Origin: Amycolatopsis sp. CA-126428
Lineage (GTDB): Bacteria > Actinomycetota > Actinomycetes > Mycobacteriales > Pseudonocardiaceae
DNA length: 64,000 nucleotides
NCBI RefSeq assembly: GCF_002904335.1
Contig: NZ_PPHF01000075.1
Span: 1 to 64,000 of the forward strand
Direction: 5' to 3'
The notes below the pieces were generated by a model, which was not told the DNA's origin, ran no database searches, and saw nothing but the letters and a program-made list of their open reading frames with translations. Numbering within the stretch: the stretch's first letter is position 1; every line of letters starts with the position of its first letter. Positions 1 through 8,782 of this stretch are shown in pieces. Made by a program: the position numbers and the translations under genes.

Positions 1-36
1 GCTCAACAGCGACTCAATCAGCAGGTCGCGGCCTGA
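1..36 (+). CDS. possible 3' end of an upstream gene (partial)
   Basis: The first reading frame is open from the window edge and stops at a TGA at 34-36, giving the C-terminal residues AQQRLNQQVAA. It would end just before the convergent ArsR-type gene. Twelve codons are too few to assign a family or to prove coding, so this is a boundary guess only. Confidence 0.25.
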   Translation, partial: AQQRLNQQVAA

Positions 37-51
37 TTCTGCTCTCGAGGT

Positions 52-68
52 TGACACAAGGGGTGTCA
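52..68. terminator. short inverted repeat at the ArsR gene stop
   Basis: TGACAC (52-57) and GTGTCA (63-68) form a 6-bp stem with a 5-base loop, and the right arm contains the stop codon of the ArsR-type gene. It could end the repressor transcript or the gene entering from the left. The stem is short and has no U-tract, so this is weak. Confidence 0.3.
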
Positions 69-386
69 TGACTGCTCCTCGTCGGTTTGTCCGGCCAGTT
101 CGGCGAAGGCCTTCAGCGCGTCCGACCACATCCCGTCGAGGTAGGCGCGCAGGGCGGCGATCCCGGCCGGTTCGAGCCGGTAGAGCCGCTTGGTGCCGGC
201 GGCCCGATCGGTGACCAGGCCGGCCTCCTTGAGCACCTTGAGGTGCTGGGAGACGGCCGGGCGGCTGATCGGCAGGTCCGCGGCCAGCTCGCCGACCGCG
301 CGCGGCCCGTCCCGGAGCGCTTCGAAGATCGCGCGCCGCGAAGGGTCGGCGAGGGCGGCCAGCTGGTCGCTTCCGTAAGTCGCCAC
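66..386 (-). CDS. ArsR/SmtB-family winged-helix transcriptional repressor
   Basis: A 106-residue protein with the compact ArsR layout. Helix 1 carries LADPSRRAIFEAL, and the recognition region reads ISRPAVSQHLKVLKEAGLV, followed by a wing (RAAGTKRLYRL) and a C-terminal dimerisation helix (LRAYLDGMW). No metal-binding cysteine or histidine cluster is visible, so it resembles the metal-independent ArsR proteins that often control neighbouring genes. A GTG at 384-386 is taken as start because the next upstream candidate codons are TTA and CCG, and a perfect palindrome lies five bases upstream. It is divergent from rocD, 144 bp away, so autoregulation and control of rocD are plausible. The ligand is unknown. 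Confidence 0.85.
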   Translation of the reverse strand: MATYGSDQLAALADPSRRAIFEALRDGPRAVGELAADLPISRPAVSQHLKVLKEAGLVTDRAAGTKRLYRLEPAGIAALRAYLDGMWSDALKAFAELAGQTDEEQS

Positions 387-390
387 GAAC

Positions 391-408
391 GGTAAGTTAC
401 GACTTACC
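391..408. promoter_or_regulatory. candidate operator of the ArsR-type repressor
   Basis: GGTAAGT-TACG-ACTTACC is a perfect inverted repeat with 7-bp arms and a 4-bp centre, five bases upstream of the repressor start. Its AT-rich core contrasts with the surroundings, and its size fits a winged-helix dimer site. Position suggests autorepression. Whether it also reaches the rocD promoter (start at 531) is inferred. Confidence 0.6.
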
Positions 409-530
409 AATGCCTGCGTCAACCGGCGCGCACTGTTTCGGGGGTGTAACGCGCAGATTGCGCAACGAACACCGGGTTCAAGCAATGATTCCCGGCTGAA
501 GTCTGCGTGTTCTGCCTCTAACCTGAACAC

Positions 531-1763
<1,233 letters not shown>

Positions 1764-1768
1764 AACCA

Positions 1769-1812
1769 CCCGGACGCCGCCGGCTGAGCCTCCCGCCCCG
1801 GCGGCGTCCGGG
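1769..1812. terminator. hairpin terminator after rocD
   Basis: CCCGGACGCCGCCGG (1769-1783) is exactly complementary to 1798-1812, giving a 15-bp perfect stem with a 14-base loop starting five bases after the rocD stop. There is no U-tract, which is common for actinomycete hairpin terminators. It should insulate rocD from the DUF2252 gene. Confidence 0.7.
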
Positions 1813-1813
1813 A

Positions 1814-1840
1814 GCACAATGTCCCGTTCGGACGTTGTGC
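1814..1840. promoter_or_regulatory. inverted repeat upstream of the DUF2252 gene
   Basis: GCACAATGTCC (1814-1824) and GGACGTTGTGC (1830-1840) are inverted copies with one mismatch and a 5-base centre. The repeat covers an ATG at 1819 and ends just before the ATG at 1846. A dimeric regulator site is the simplest reading, and it argues for the downstream ATG as true start. No regulator candidate is adjacent. Confidence 0.45.
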
Positions 1841-1845
1841 CCGGT

Positions 1846-3204
1846 ATGAGCACAGGGGACTGGGTGGAACGGCCGCTGGCCGGCACCGACAGCGTGACGC
1901 CGGCCGAGCTGTACGAACAGGGGAAGCGGCTCCGGGAGAAGACCCCGGCCGCCGTGCACGACCACGCGGCCGCCGCCACGGACCGGCCGACGCCGCAGGC
2001 GTACTTCGAGGCCACCAACACCGGGCGGCTGCCGGAGCTGATCGAACTGCGGCGGGAGCGGATGCTCGCCTCGCCGTTCACCTTCTTCCGCGGCGCGGCC
2101 GGGCTGATGGGCGCCGACCTCGCCGGTACGCCGTCGTCCGGCGTTGCCGCGCAGCTCTGCGGCGATGCGCACGCCGCGAACTTCGGGCTCTACGGCACGC
2201 CCGAGGGCAAGATCGTGATGGACATCAACGACTTCGACGAGACGGTGCCGGGCCCCTGGGAATGGGACCTCAAGCGGCTCGCGGCCAGCCTCGTGCTCGC
2301 CGGCCGCGAAGGCGGCATCCGCGAATCGGGTTGCCGCGAGGCCGCCGAAGATGCCGTGAAGTCCTACCGCCGGACGATCCGCGCGCTGGCCGAGCTGCCG
2401 TTCTTGCGAAGCTGGAACGCGCTGCCGGACTCGTCCGTGCTGTCGAAGGCGCGGGCCGACGAGCTGATCGACGACTTCGCCGACGCGGCCGAGAAGGCCC
2501 GCAAGAACGATCACGCGAAGGTCGCGGCCCGGTGGACCGAGCGCGTCGACGACCACGAGACCGGCCTGGCCCGCCACCGGTTCGTCGCGGACCCGCCGGT
2601 GCTGACGCACGTCGACGAGCGGACGGCCGAAGCCGTCGCGGCCAGCCTGGTGTCCTATGTGGACACCCTGCGCGAGTCGCGGCGCACGCTCATCGCGCGC
2701 TACCGGCTCGCCGACGTCGCCTTCCGGGTGGTCGGCACGGGCAGTGTGGGCTTGCGCAGTTACGTGGCCCTGCTGCACGGCAACGACGACGAAGACCTGG
2801 TGCTGCAGGTGAAACAGGCGCAGCGGCCGGCCCTGGCGCCGTACCTTGACCTGCCGGAGGCCGCCCACGAAGGGCAGCGCATCGTCGACGGCGCCCGGCT
2901 GGTGCAGGCGGAAACGGACATCCTGCTCGGCTGGACCACGATCGACGGCGTCCCGTTCATCGTCCGCCAGTTCCGCAACCTCAAGGGCGACATCGACCCG
3001 GCGGAACTGGAGAAGGACCACCTCGACGACTACGGCCGGCTGGCCGGGGCGCTGCTCGCCCGCGCCCACACGCGATCGCTGCACCCGAAGCTGCTGTCCG
3101 GCTACTTCGCCGACGACTCGGAGCTCGACGAGGCGATGGGTGCGTATGCCGTGCGGTACGCCGACCGGACGGAGGCCGATCACGCCGCCTTCTCCCGCAA
3201 CTGA
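1846..3204 (+). CDS. DUF2252 family protein (kinase-fold-like)
   Basis: About 452 residues with the hallmarks of DUF2252: FFRGAAGLMGADLA, the LCGDAHAANFGLYGTPEG motif and MDINDFDETVPGPWEWDLKRLA. The HxxN and DxxDFD patterns resemble the catalytic and metal motifs of aminoglycoside-phosphotransferase-like kinases. The substrate is unknown. The C-terminus (YAVRYADRTEADHAAF) matches the usual family end, so the gene is complete. ATG at 1846 is preferred over 1819 because 1819 lies in an inverted repeat; the choice changes only nine residues. The downstream frame is a degraded hydrolase. Confidence 0.8.
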   Translation: MSTGDWVERPLAGTDSVTPAELYEQGKRLREKTPAAVHDHAAAATDRPTPQAYFEATNTGRLPELIELRRERMLASPFTFFRGAAGLMGADLAGTPSSGVAAQLCGDAHAANFGLYGTPEGKIVMDINDFDETVPGPWEWDLKRLAASLVLAGREGGIRESGCREAAEDAVKSYRRTIRALAELPFLRSWNALPDSSVLSKARADELIDDFADAAEKARKNDHAKVAARWTERVDDHETGLARHRFVADPPVLTHVDERTAEAVAASLVSYVDTLRESRRTLIARYRLADVAFRVVGTGSVGLRSYVALLHGNDDEDLVLQVKQAQRPALAPYLDLPEAAHEGQRIVDGARLVQAETDILLGWTTIDGVPFIVRQFRNLKGDIDPAELEKDHLDDYGRLAGALLARAHTRSLHPKLLSGYFADDSELDEAMGAYAVRYADRTEADHAAFSRN

Positions 3205-3759
3205 CGGAGCCGAAGCCGGTCAACTGGTTCACCGACCCGGCCGCCCTCGACGCGCAGCGGACGCTGCTGCGGGCCCTCGCCGAGCGGATCGGGCGGCACC
3301 CGCGCTTCCTCGGCTTCGACCTGTCGAACGAGCCGTACTACCACTGGGACGACTTCGCCGGGCTGTTCGTCACCCAGGCCCAGGCCGACACATGGGCGCG
3401 CACGCTGTGCGCCCCCGCCGAAGAAGCGGCCCCCGGCAAGGCGCACACGGTCGGCCGCGACCGGGCACCGTGGGACAACGGCACCTCCTTCACCCGCCCC
3501 GGGCTCGCGGACGCGGGCACGGCTGAAGCCCGCCGGTCAGGCGCTGAAGAACCTGGTGGCCGAGTTCGACCGCACGCCACCGGAGCCGGCCCCGCGCACC
3601 ACGGCGATCGTAGTTCCGGACCTCTTCCCGACGTGGGGCAACGACCGGTTCTTCAAGCTGGCGGCCGAGGGGAAGCGGGTGGCGTTCGTGCTGCAGAGCC
3701 GCGCTTCCGACGCGAACCACCTGAAGCAGCGCGGCATCACCGAGCTCATCCGGCTGTGA
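3205..3759 (+). pseudogene. remnant of a cellulase-like (GH5-type) glycoside hydrolase
   Basis: No single open frame explains this stretch, but two frames read as pieces of one enzyme. From 3207 to about 3520 the frame gives PVNWFTDPAALDAQRTLLRA, then FLGFDLSNEPYYHWDDF and VGRDRAPWDNGTSF, like cellulase-family proteins in which the NE glutamate is the acid/base. From 3523 another frame gives LKPAGQALKNLVAEFDR and ends FFKLAAEGKRVAFVLQSR up to 3759. The shift at about 3520 apparently also removes most of the middle and the second catalytic region, and no start precedes the first piece. It overlaps the end of the convergent flavoprotein gene by 14 bp. Family assignment rests on motif memory. 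Confidence 0.65.
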
Positions 3760-4630
3760 CCAGTTCGGCGACGTCCGCCGCGCACCCCCAGGCCAGGGTG
3801 ATCCCCGCTCCCCCGTGGCCGTAGCAGTGCACCACATCGCCCTCCCGCTCCAGCCGCACCTCGCGCCGCGACGGGCGCAGCCCCACCCGCGACCGCAGCA
3901 CCTCCGCGCCCGCCAACCGCGGTTCCAGCTCGCGGGCGCGGCGCAGGATGTCCGCCGTCACGGCCGGGTTCGGGTCGGTGTCGGCGCGGCCCGGCTCCTC
4001 CGTTCCGCCGCACACCACGTGGTCTCCGTGCGGGATCACGTACGTGATGCCCGGGCCCGTCCCGTCGACCACGAACTCCGGCAGGCCCGGGTCGGTCACG
4101 TGGACCACCTGGCCGCCGACCGGGACCATCGACCGGTCGCCCGCCAGCGCACCCGCGCCCAGACCCGCCGCGTTGACCACGACGTCCGCGCCGAGACCGG
4201 AGAGCGACCCCAGGGACCGGTACTCGACTCGTACGCCGAGCCCGGAAGCCCGCGCGAGCAGCCAGTCCAGGTACACCGGCGTGTCGACCACCGCCGTCGT
4301 GAAGTCGACGCGGTCGCCGTCGCGGACCGCGGCCTCCACCGCCGGGAGCCACTGCGGGTCCGGCGTGCCCGCCGGCAGCAGGACCCGGCCGCGGCGGAAC
4401 CGCACGCCCGGTGCGTCCTGCCCGCGGAACACCGCGAGGCTCGCCGCGGTCCACCGCACGATCCGCTCGTCCGTTCCCCGGCCCGGCGGGTACACCACCC
4501 CGCCCGCGACGGCCGACGTCGACTCCGCCGGCGGGGCCGCCGCCACGACCGTGACGTCGTGGCCCGCTTCCGCCAGCCGGTACGCACTGCTCAGCCCGAC
4601 GATCCCGGCCCCGGCGACTGTCACGCGCAT
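3746..4630 (-). CDS. FAD-dependent amino-acid oxidase (DAO family)
   Basis: A 294-residue flavoprotein starting with a Rossmann FAD site, VAGAGIVGLSSAYRLAEAGHDVTVV (read as adjacent pieces). Other DAO-family features are STSAVAGGVVYPPG near residue 40, VVNAAGLGAGAL near 160, the VPVGGQVVHV strand and the closing CYGHGGAGITLAWG, which contacts flavin. The architecture is that of D-amino-acid oxidase, oxidising an amine to the imine with H2O2 release. The exact substrate (D-amino acid, glycine or sarcosine) cannot be read. ATG at 4630 fits directly in front of the Rossmann strand. It is 63 bp from the divergent PAP2 gene. Confidence 0.8.
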   Translation of the reverse strand: MRVTVAGAGIVGLSSAYRLAEAGHDVTVVAAAPPAESTSAVAGGVVYPPGRGTDERIVRWTAASLAVFRGQDAPGVRFRRGRVLLPAGTPDPQWLPAVEAAVRDGDRVDFTTAVVDTPVYLDWLLARASGLGVRVEYRSLGSLSGLGADVVVNAAGLGAGALAGDRSMVPVGGQVVHVTDPGLPEFVVDGTGPGITYVIPHGDHVVCGGTEEPGRADTDPNPAVTADILRRARELEPRLAGAEVLRSRVGLRPSRREVRLEREGDVVHCYGHGGAGITLAWGCAADVAELVTAG

Positions 4631-4680
4631 CCCCGCATCGTGACGCACCCGCGGCTCCCGGCGGGTCCCGGGGGCCCGGC

Positions 4681-4686
4681 TACCCT
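4681..4686 (+). promoter_or_regulatory. -10 box TACCCT for a leaderless PAP2 transcript
   Basis: TACCCT is followed by seven bases and the GTG at 4694, with no ribosome-binding site between. This matches the leaderless arrangement seen repeatedly in this window and supports the chosen start. Confidence 0.5.
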
Positions 4687-4693
4687 CGCGCGG

Positions 4694-5260
4694 GTGAGGA
4701 CGATCCGGGTGCCGGCCGCCGTCTGCGGCCTGCTTGCGCTGCTGCTGGGCCTGCCGTTCGCCGGCGGGACGACCCCCGGCGCGGTCGACGACGACGCCGC
4801 CCGGGCCGTCGCGCACCTGAGCCCCGGCGTGCTGCGGGCGCTGGTCCTCCCGACCGAGCCGTACGTCGTGCTCGCGCTGGGCCTGCTCGCGGTCTTCCTG
4901 TGCCTGCGCGCCGGACGGCGGCTGGAGGCCGCGCTCGCGCTCGCCGTGCCGGTGCTGGCCATCCTGCTGAACACCTGGCTGCTTAAACCGCTGTACGACC
5001 GGTGGAAGAACGACACCCTGGTCTACCCGAGCGGCCACACGGTGAGCCTGGTGGCGGTGCTGACGGTGCTCGTCCTGGTCACCCGCCGGGTGGTCGTGGC
5101 CGTGCTGGCCGCGGTGGCGCTGCTCGCCGCCGCGGCGGGGCTCGTCGGGATGGGCTACCACTACCTCACCGACGTCGTCGGCGGCACGCTCTTCGCCGTC
5201 GCGGTGGTGCTGTTCAGCTGGCCGGCACCGCGTCCCGCGCCAGCGCCGTCAACCGGCTGA
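4694..5260 (+). CDS. PAP2-superfamily membrane phosphatase
   Basis: A 188-residue polytopic membrane protein with the phosphatidic-acid-phosphatase type 2 signature: KPLYDRWKND (motif 1, K-x5-R variant), YPSGHTVS (motif 2) and GYHYLTDVVGG (motif 3 with the H and D pair). About five hydrophobic segments are visible. Such enzymes dephosphorylate lipid or isoprenoid phosphates at the membrane; the substrate is not predictable. Motif 1 has KND where RP is usual, and motif 3 begins with glycine where SR is usual, so activity may be altered. Its 3' end overlaps the convergent zapE-like gene by 47 bp. Confidence 0.75.
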   Translation: MRTIRVPAAVCGLLALLLGLPFAGGTTPGAVDDDAARAVAHLSPGVLRALVLPTEPYVVLALGLLAVFLCLRAGRRLEAALALAVPVLAILLNTWLLKPLYDRWKNDTLVYPSGHTVSLVAVLTVLVLVTRRVVVAVLAAVALLAAAAGLVGMGYHYLTDVVGGTLFAVAVVLFSWPAPRPAPAPSTG

Positions 5261-6233
5261 CCGCGCGCAGGTACTTCTTGCGGTAGCCGCCGTTCACCAT
5301 CTCCTCGGTGAACAGCGACCGCAGCGGCTCGCCCGACACGACCAGCGGGATGGCCCGGTCGTAGAGCCGGTCGGCGAAGGCGACCAGCCGCAGCGCCACG
5401 TTCTGGTCCGGCGCCGGGTGGATGCCGCGCAGGTGCACGCGGGTGACGTCGTCGAGCAGCCGGCCGTAGCGCGACGGGTGCAGCTCCGCCAGGTGCGCGC
5501 ACAGCGCGTCGAAGTCGTCCACAGTGGACCCTTCGTGCGCGGCGGCCGACGCCTCCAGCTCCGCCGGCGAGACGGGCGGCGGCGCGTCCGGCAGCCCGCG
5601 GTGCCGGTAGTCCGGGCCGTCGACGCGCACCACGCCGAAGCGGGCCGACAGCGTCTGGATCTCGCGCAGGAAGTCTTCGGCGGCGAACCGGCCCTCGCCC
5701 AGCTTCTCCGGCAGGGTGTTCGACGTCGCCGCGATGAACACCCCGGCGTCCATCAGCTCCTGCAGCAGGCGGGTGACCAGCGTGGTGTCGCCCGGGTCGT
5801 CCAGCTCGAACTCGTCGATGGCCAGGATCCGGTGCTCCGACAACCGCCGCACGGCCTCGGCGAAGCCCAGCGCGCCGACGAGGTGGGTCAGCTCGACGAA
5901 CGTGCCGTACGCCTTGGGCGACGGCACGGCGTGCCACGTCGAGGCGAGCAGGTGGGTCTTGCCGACGCCGAACCCGCCGTCGAGGTAGAGCCCCATCGGC
6001 CCGGCCGGCTCCGGCGATCCGCCGAAGAGCCTGAACCGCTTCTTCTCCCGCCGCGCCCCCACCTTCGCCGCGAACGCCGAGCACGCCTCGACCGCGGCGG
6101 CCTGGCTGGGCTCGTCCGGGTTGGGCAGGTAGGTGTCGAACCGCACGGCGCCGAAGCGCGGCGGCGGCACGAGCGCGCCGATCAGCTCGTCGGCGGACAG
6201 CTCGGGACGGCGGCCGGTCAGGTGCGCGGGCAT
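5214..6233 (-). CDS. zapE: AFG1/ZapE-type ATPase
   Basis: A 339-residue P-loop ATPase of the AFG1 family. The Walker A GGFGVGKTHL is at residues 86-95 and the Walker B is ILAIDEFELDDPGD. TSNTLPEKL gives the sensor region, and the family-typical NGGYRKKYLRAVSRL lies near the C-terminus. In proteobacteria ZapE interacts with the divisome; the actinobacterial role is not established. The motif-bearing core and length are complete. ATG at 6233 is the first good start, and the reductase gene lies divergently 90 bp away. The gene contains one copy of the GTCCA-N3-TGGAC word at 5517-5529. Confidence 0.85.
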   Translation of the reverse strand: MPAHLTGRRPELSADELIGALVPPPRFGAVRFDTYLPNPDEPSQAAAVEACSAFAAKVGARREKKRFRLFGGSPEPAGPMGLYLDGGFGVGKTHLLASTWHAVPSPKAYGTFVELTHLVGALGFAEAVRRLSEHRILAIDEFELDDPGDTTLVTRLLQELMDAGVFIAATSNTLPEKLGEGRFAAEDFLREIQTLSARFGVVRVDGPDYRHRGLPDAPPPVSPAELEASAAAHEGSTVDDFDALCAHLAELHPSRYGRLLDDVTRVHLRGIHPAPDQNVALRLVAFADRLYDRAIPLVVSGEPLRSLFTEEMVNGGYRKKYLRAVSRLTALARDAVPAS

Positions 6234-6322
6234 GGTCGCAGAGCCTATCCGCGCCCGGCGTACCGATGAGCGGGCATATCCCCCGGTAGAGACCTGTTTC
6301 ACGTCCGTGCTGGGATGATCGT

Positions 6323-7063
6323 GTGCGGAGTGTGTGGCCCCTGGCGACGGGCGAACTGACGGCGACGGACCTCGAGGAGATCTACGCCTACCCGGCCGGC
6401 CTGTCGAGACCCTGGGTGCAGGTCAACTTCGTCGCGTCCGCGGACGGCGCCGTCGAGATCGACACCACCTCGGCGGGGCTCTCGCACGCTGCCGACCGCA
6501 AGGTCTTCCTGCTCGGCCGCGACCTCGCCGACGTCATCCTGGTCGGCGCCGGGACCGCCCGCGCCGAGAACTACCGCGGGGTCGTCGCGGGCGCGAAACG
6601 GCTGGAGCGCAGGAGACGTCTGGGCTTCACCGGCGTCCCGCCGATCGCCGTCGTGACGCGCACCGCCGAGCTGGACCCGGCGTCCCGGCTGTTCACCGAA
6701 ACCGCCGTCCCCCCGATCGTGGTGACCACGGACACCGCCGGCACGCGCGCCCTCGAAGCCGCCGGGGCCGAGGTCCTGCGGGCCGGCGCCGGTGACGTCG
6801 ACCTCGCGCTGGCCCTCGACCTGCTGGCCGCCCGCGGCCTGCGCCGGGTCGACTGCGAAGGCGGGCCCGGTCTCTTCGCCCGGCTCGTCGCCGCCGATCT
6901 CGTCGACCAGCTGTGCCTGACCGTCGCGCCGCTGCTGGTGGCCGGGACCGCGGGCCGGATCGCCGCGGGGGCCACGCCCGCCGTGCCGCGCCGGCTCGCC
7001 CTGGCCTCGATCCTGGTCGAGGACGGCTTCACCCTCCTGCGCTACCGCCGGGACGCCGGGTGA
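6323..7063 (+). CDS. RibD C-terminal-like pyrimidine reductase
   Basis: A 246-residue stand-alone reductase of the RibD C-terminal (DHFR-like fold) type. It starts with VQVNFVASADGAVE, continues with DRKVFLLGRDLADVILVGAGT, and has the NADPH/substrate motif LRRVDCEGGPGLFARLV near residues 170-190. Family members reduce pteridine- or pyrimidine-like compounds with NAD(P)H, and many actinobacterial copies bind F420 or have unknown substrates. No deaminase domain is fused and no riboflavin genes are near, so a riboflavin role is not supported. GTG at 6323 is used. The stop overlaps the sigma-factor start by four bases (GTGA), suggesting co-translation. Confidence 0.75.
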   Translation: MRSVWPLATGELTATDLEEIYAYPAGLSRPWVQVNFVASADGAVEIDTTSAGLSHAADRKVFLLGRDLADVILVGAGTARAENYRGVVAGAKRLERRRRLGFTGVPPIAVVTRTAELDPASRLFTETAVPPIVVTTDTAGTRALEAAGAEVLRAGAGDVDLALALDLLAARGLRRVDCEGGPGLFARLVAADLVDQLCLTVAPLLVAGTAGRIAAGATPAVPRRLALASILVEDGFTLLRYRRDAG

Positions 7064-7614
7064 GCGACGACACCGAGCTCCTCGCCCGGGCCGCGGGCGG
7101 CGACCACACCGCGTTCGGCGCGCTGGTGCGGGAACACACGCCCCGGATGTACCGGGTCGCGCTGCGGATCACCGGCAGCGCGGCCGAGGCCGAGGACGTC
7201 GTGCAGGAGGCGTGGCTGGCCGCGTGGCGGTCGCTGGCCGGGTTCCGGCAGGAGTCGGCGGTGTCGACGTGGCTCTACCGCGTCGTCACCAACAGCGCGC
7301 TGGCCGTGCTGCGCCGCCGCCGTCCGACGGTCTCGCTCGACGCCCCCGATCCGCAGTCCACTGTGGACAGCGCGCTGCTGGCGGCGGCGGTGCCCGGGCC
7401 CGAAGGCCGCGTCGTGCGCGCCGAAGAGGTGGACGCGGTGCTGCGGGCGGTCGGCCGGCTGGAGGTGTCCCAGCGCGTCCCGCTCGTGCTGCGCGAACTG
7501 GAGGGCTTGAGCTACGAAGAGGTCGCCGAAGTGCTCGACGTGAACGTCGGCGCCTTGCGTTCCCGGCTGCACCGGGCCAGGGTGGCGCTGCTCGCCGAGT
7601 TGAGGGAGCGGTGA
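7060..7614 (+). CDS. ECF RNA polymerase sigma factor
   Basis: A 184-residue sigma-70-type ECF factor. Region 2 is MYRVALRITGSAAEAEDVVQEAWLAAWRSL (residues about 27-57). Region 4 is VPLVLRELEGLSYEEVAEVL followed by VNVGALRSRLHRAR (residues about 135-175). No extra C-terminal domain is present. It directly precedes, and overlaps by one base, a cluster of Asp23/Gls24-type genes, so it probably directs expression of that envelope operon. No dedicated zinc-binding anti-sigma gene follows; the next gene takes that position. One GTCCA-N3-TGGAC word lies inside at 7356-7368. Confidence 0.88.
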   Translation: MSDDTELLARAAGGDHTAFGALVREHTPRMYRVALRITGSAAEAEDVVQEAWLAAWRSLAGFRQESAVSTWLYRVVTNSALAVLRRRRPTVSLDAPDPQSTVDSALLAAAVPGPEGRVVRAEEVDAVLRAVGRLEVSQRVPLVLRELEGLSYEEVAEVLDVNVGALRSRLHRARVALLAELRER

Positions 7615-8027
7615 TGGCCGAGAGCGCGGATCCCGAGTCCGACCCCCGCTGGGACGCCGTGCGCGCCGCGGCCCGGCGCCGGGTGCCGACCCCGCCCGGC
7701 CTGGTCGAACGCGTGCTGCGGGCCGTCGCCCGCGGCCGCCGGACGGCGGTGGAGGTACCCGGCGAGCGGGGCCGGCTGCGCGTCGCCGAGGGCGTCGTCG
7801 ACCGGCTGGCCCGGACGATCGCCGCGGACCGGGCCCCGTTCGGCGTGCGGATCTCGGCCGTCGCCGTCGAGGACGACGTCGTGCAGGTGCTGGTTTCGGT
7901 CCGGTTCGGCGTCATCGCCGACGCCGCCGCCGAAGCGCTCCGGCGGGAGATCACCGCCGGGCTGTCCCGGCAGCTGGGGATCGCCTCGGTGGTGAACGTG
8001 CACGTCGTGGACGTCCACCCGGGGTGA
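7614..8027 (+). CDS. Asp23/Gls24-like protein in the anti-sigma position
   Basis: A 137-residue protein whose ATG overlaps the sigma-factor stop. The N-terminus (DPRWDAVRAAARRRVPTPPG, VERVLRAVARGRR) is helical and basic. From about residue 45 the sequence alternates strands and helices (VVDRLARTIAADRAPFGVRI, VAVEDDVVQVLVSVRFGVIA), resembling the Asp23/Gls24 fold. Translational coupling to the sigma gene suggests it acts with or on sigma, but there is no ZAS motif or membrane segment. Function is inferred from position only. Confidence 0.6.
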   Translation: MAESADPESDPRWDAVRAAARRRVPTPPGLVERVLRAVARGRRTAVEVPGERGRLRVAEGVVDRLARTIAADRAPFGVRISAVAVEDDVVQVLVSVRFGVIADAAAEALRREITAGLSRQLGIASVVNVHVVDVHPG

Positions 8028-8114
8028 GATTACCCCGATCGGGGGACCTTGCGTGAGGGTTTCGCGCTGCCGGGCATCGTATGGGCGAGAACCCGCCGAG
8101 AGGAGCCCGCAAGC

Positions 8115-8552
8115 ATGCACCCGGAACGGACCGAAAGCCCCGGCACGGTGACGCCGCTCAACGAAGAGGGCGCCGCCGGCCGCACCACGATCTCGTCGCT
8201 GGTCGTGCAGAAGATCGCCGGCCTGGCCGCCCGCGAAGTCGCCGGCGTGCACACGCTGGGCGGCGGCGGGGTGTCCCGCGCGATCGGCGCGCTGCGCGAG
8301 CGCATCCCCGGCTCCGGCACGGTCACCACGACCGGCGTGTCGGTGGAGGTCGGCGAGAAGCAGGCCGCGATCGACCTGGACGTCGTCGTCGAGTACGGCG
8401 CGCGGATCACCGACGTCGCCCGCGCGGTGCGGCGCAACGTGATCACCGCGGTCGAGCAGATCACCGGCCTCGAGGTGATCGAGGTGAACATCGCGGTCAA
8501 CGACATCTTCCTGCCGGGCGAAGAAGAACCCGAGTCCACCCGCGTGGAATGA
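8115..8552 (+). CDS. Asp23/Gls24 family envelope stress protein
   Basis: A 145-residue Asp23/Gls24 protein. Diagnostic features are VVQKIAGLAAREVAGVHTLGGG, VEVGEKQAAIDLDVVVEYG and VRRNVITAVEQITGLEVIEV. In Firmicutes, Asp23 is tethered to the membrane by AmaP and forms an envelope-associated network. An AmaP-like gene lies three genes downstream, so a similar complex is likely here. A clear AGGAG lies upstream of the ATG at 8115, and the 87-bp gap before it may hold a promoter. The N-terminal 25 residues look disordered. Confidence 0.8.
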   Translation: MHPERTESPGTVTPLNEEGAAGRTTISSLVVQKIAGLAAREVAGVHTLGGGGVSRAIGALRERIPGSGTVTTTGVSVEVGEKQAAIDLDVVVEYGARITDVARAVRRNVITAVEQITGLEVIEVNIAVNDIFLPGEEEPESTRVE

Positions 8553-8605
8553 CCCGCCGCGACCCGGGTTCGCCCACGACCTTCCGTCCAGTCCAAGGAG
8601 GACAT

Positions 8606-8782
8606 GTGAACGCAACGCAGACCGGGCTCCTGGCCGGGCTGATCCTCGGCCTCGCCGCGACCCAGGGTTTCACCGCGTTCCTGGTGACCCTGGCCGTCGG
8701 GATCATCGGCCTCGTCGCCGGCCGGGTCCTCGACGGCGAACTCGACCTCGGCGAGCTGTTCGGCAAGGGCCGCGACAAGTGA
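8606..8782 (+). CDS. small single-domain membrane protein in the Asp23 operon
   Basis: A 58-residue protein beginning with GTG at 8606, placed ideally behind AAGGAGG (8595-8601). It has a Gly/Ala/Leu-rich membrane hairpin (LLAGLILGLAATQGFTAFLV then TLAVGIIGLVAGRVL) and an acidic tail DGELDLGELFGKGRDK. Its stop overlaps the next gene start (GTGA). Comparable small membrane proteins accompany Asp23 clusters in actinomycetes and may help anchor the complex (inference). Confidence 0.8.
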   Translation: MNATQTGLLAGLILGLAATQGFTAFLVTLAVGIIGLVAGRVLDGELDLGELFGKGRDK

